The notes beneath the pieces are model-generated. The model was not told the DNA's origin. It ran no database searches and saw nothing but the letters and a program-made list of their open reading frames with translations. A program made the translations under genes and the position numbers. Positions 4,873 through 5,632 of a DNA stretch of 5,632 nt are shown one piece after another (the first letter of the stretch is position 1; each line of letters begins with the position of its first letter). The DNA is from DASUZB01 sp036377075. Lineage in GTDB: Bacteria > Actinomycetota > CALGFH01. The stretch covers positions 1 through 5,632 of the forward strand of contig DASUZB010000224.1 of the NCBI GenBank assembly GCA_036377075.1, given 5' to 3'.

Positions 4873-5632
4873 GGCCCGGCCTCCTGATCCACCGGTGGGC
4901 TACCGCTCGGCCCTGCGTGGCCAGCCACCACCTGGGCCTGGCTGGACGGGGAGCGCAGGCGCAGCGCCTCGATGCCGCCGTCGACCGCCAGGGCGGTGCC
5001 GGTGGTCGAGGCGGCCAGCGGGCTGGCGAGCTGGGCGATGGCGAACGCCACCTCCTCGGCGGAGACCAGGCGGCCCAGCGGCTGGCGCGCCCGCAGCGCG
5101 GCCAGCTCGGCGTCGGCGTCGGGGGCGTCGGCCAGCAGGCGTTGCACCCACGGGGTGTCGACCGTGCCCGGGTTGACGCAGTTGACGCGGATCCCCTCGC
5201 CCACGTGGTCGGCGGCCATCGCCCTGGTGAGCGCGAGCACCGCGCCCTTGCTGGCGCTGTAGAGGGCACGGTCGGGCAGGCCGGCGGTGGCGGCGATCGA
5301 GCAGGTGTTGACGACCGCCGCGTGGGCGGAGCGCCGCAGGTGGGGCAGGGCCGCCCTGGTGGTGCGCACGACCCCGAGGAGGTTCACGTCCAGCACCCGC
5401 CGCCACTCCTCGTAGGGGTTGTCCTCCACCGTGCCGCTGGCGCCGATGCCGGCGTTGTTGACCAGCACGTCCAGCCCGCCCCAGCGCTGCACCACCGCGG
5501 CGACCGCCGCGGCGACCGCCGCCTCGTCGGCCACGTCGGCGACCAGCGGCAGCAGCGGCTCGGCGCCCGCCACCAGCACGGCCGCGGCGGACGGGTCCAG
5601 GTCGAGCGCCGCGACCCTGGCGCCCTCGGCGG
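4869..5632 (-). CDS. SDR-family 2-keto-3-deoxy-L-fuconate dehydrogenase, 5' end outside the window
   Basis: Probable 2-dehydro-3-deoxy-L-fuconate 4-dehydrogenase (EC 1.1.1.434 type): NAD-dependent oxidation of C4 to the 2,4-diketo acid, after the dehydratase. The frame stays open to the window edge; 253 residues are visible, and the N-terminal strand with the glycine-rich TGxxxGxG motif is missing (about 30 residues). The internal GTG at 5579 is not the start, since codons before it encode EGARVAALDLD, the second Rossmann strand, whose terminal Asp favours NAD+. Visible motifs, numbered from the first complete codon: LVNNAG (56-61), catalytic Ser111, YSASK (Tyr124, Lys128) and NPGTVDTPW (153-161). 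The fold normally ends just after AVDGG (215-219), but about 34 more residues follow, polar and Pro/Gly-rich; their last codons carry the Shine-Dalgarno of the next gene. The stop overlaps the aldo/keto reductase start. Sequence alone gives an SDR; the substrate is inferred from context. Confidence 0.88.
   Translation of the reverse strand, partial: AEGARVAALDLDPSAAAVLVAGAEPLLPLVADVADEAAVAAAVAAVVQRWGGLDVLVNNAGIGASGTVEDNPYEEWRRVLDVNLLGVVRTTRAALPHLRRSAHAAVVNTCSIAATAGLPDRALYSASKGAVLALTRAMAADHVGEGIRVNCVNPGTVDTPWVQRLLADAPDADAELAALRARQPLGRLVSAEEVAFAIAQLASPLAASTTGTALAVDGGIEALRLRSPSSQAQVVAGHAGPSGSPPVDQEAGP
4880..4885 (-). promoter_or_regulatory. Ribosome binding site of the aldo/keto reductase, inside the SDR 3' end
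   Basis: AGGAGG on the minus strand, 7 bases before GTG at 4872. It lies within the codons for the last residues of the SDR (Gln-Glu-Ala), so translation of the SDR runs over it. Confidence 0.8.
5497..5520. repeat. Perfect tandem duplication of a 12-mer within the SDR gene
   Basis: GCGGCGACCGCC occurs twice back to back (5497-5508 and 5509-5520), in frame with the SDR, giving the Ala/Val-rich helix stretch AAVAAAVAAVV before the NNAG strand. It probably reflects local slippage in GC-rich DNA within a surface helix. Confidence 0.6.

Noticed and set aside
3875..5269. Upstream extension of the lactonase into a 751-residue protein, as an apparent fusion
   Set aside because: The residues before position 3874 are Arg/Pro/Ala low-complexity read in the wrong frame of the aldo/keto reductase and SDR. 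The DAHHHLW motif starts right after the ATG at 3874, where the family normally begins.
1..5632. Search for CRISPR arrays, insertion sequences, att sites, retron-like or defence genes
   Set aside because: No spaced direct repeats, transposase or integrase motifs, terminal inverted repeats or defence-type domains are visible. The window is a catabolic operon with its regulator and a small neighbour gene.

Overview
The window is about 70% or more G+C. It uses GTG and TTG starts freely, and its codons end overwhelmingly in G or C. Together with the protein families present, this points to a high-GC actinomycete (Actinomycetota); the genus cannot be read from the sequence.

Layout. Positions 1-24 form a perfect hairpin at the window edge, just past the end of a small membrane-protein gene of unknown function (minus strand, 32-463). 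A 112-base divergent intergenic region follows, with a candidate sigma70-type promoter and a palindrome suited to a GntR-type repressor. Next is a FadR/FCD-type GntR regulator (plus, 576-1277). Its stop codon lies one base from the stop of a convergent minus-strand operon that fills the rest of the window (1279-5632). In transcription order the operon holds an SDR dehydrogenase (5' end cut by the window edge), an aldo/keto reductase, an amidohydrolase-family lactonase, an RbsD/FucU-family mutarotase and an enolase-superfamily L-fuconate dehydratase.

These five genes fit the non-phosphorylating (oxidative) L-fucose route known from Xanthomonas campestris. FucU interconverts L-fucose anomers. 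The aldo/keto reductase oxidises L-fucose to L-fuconolactone. The lactonase opens it to L-fuconate, and the dehydratase gives 2-keto-3-deoxy-L-fuconate. The SDR then oxidises C4 to the 2,4-diketo acid. The last step, a hydrolase that yields pyruvate and L-lactate, and a sugar transporter are not in the window; they may lie beyond 5632. The GntR protein is the obvious candidate regulator, but the operon promoter is outside the window, so control is inferred from position only.

The operon is packed extremely tightly. Three of its four junctions are 4-base start/stop overlaps (GTGA, ATGA, GTGA). The fourth has a 2-base gap, with the Shine-Dalgarno sequence formed by the last two sense codons of the upstream gene. 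No mobile element, CRISPR array, RNA gene or clearly undescribed system was found. The best leads are fine-scale: the palindrome in front of the regulator, the coding/Shine-Dalgarno overlap, the abutting convergent ends, and an unusual C-terminal tail on the SDR.
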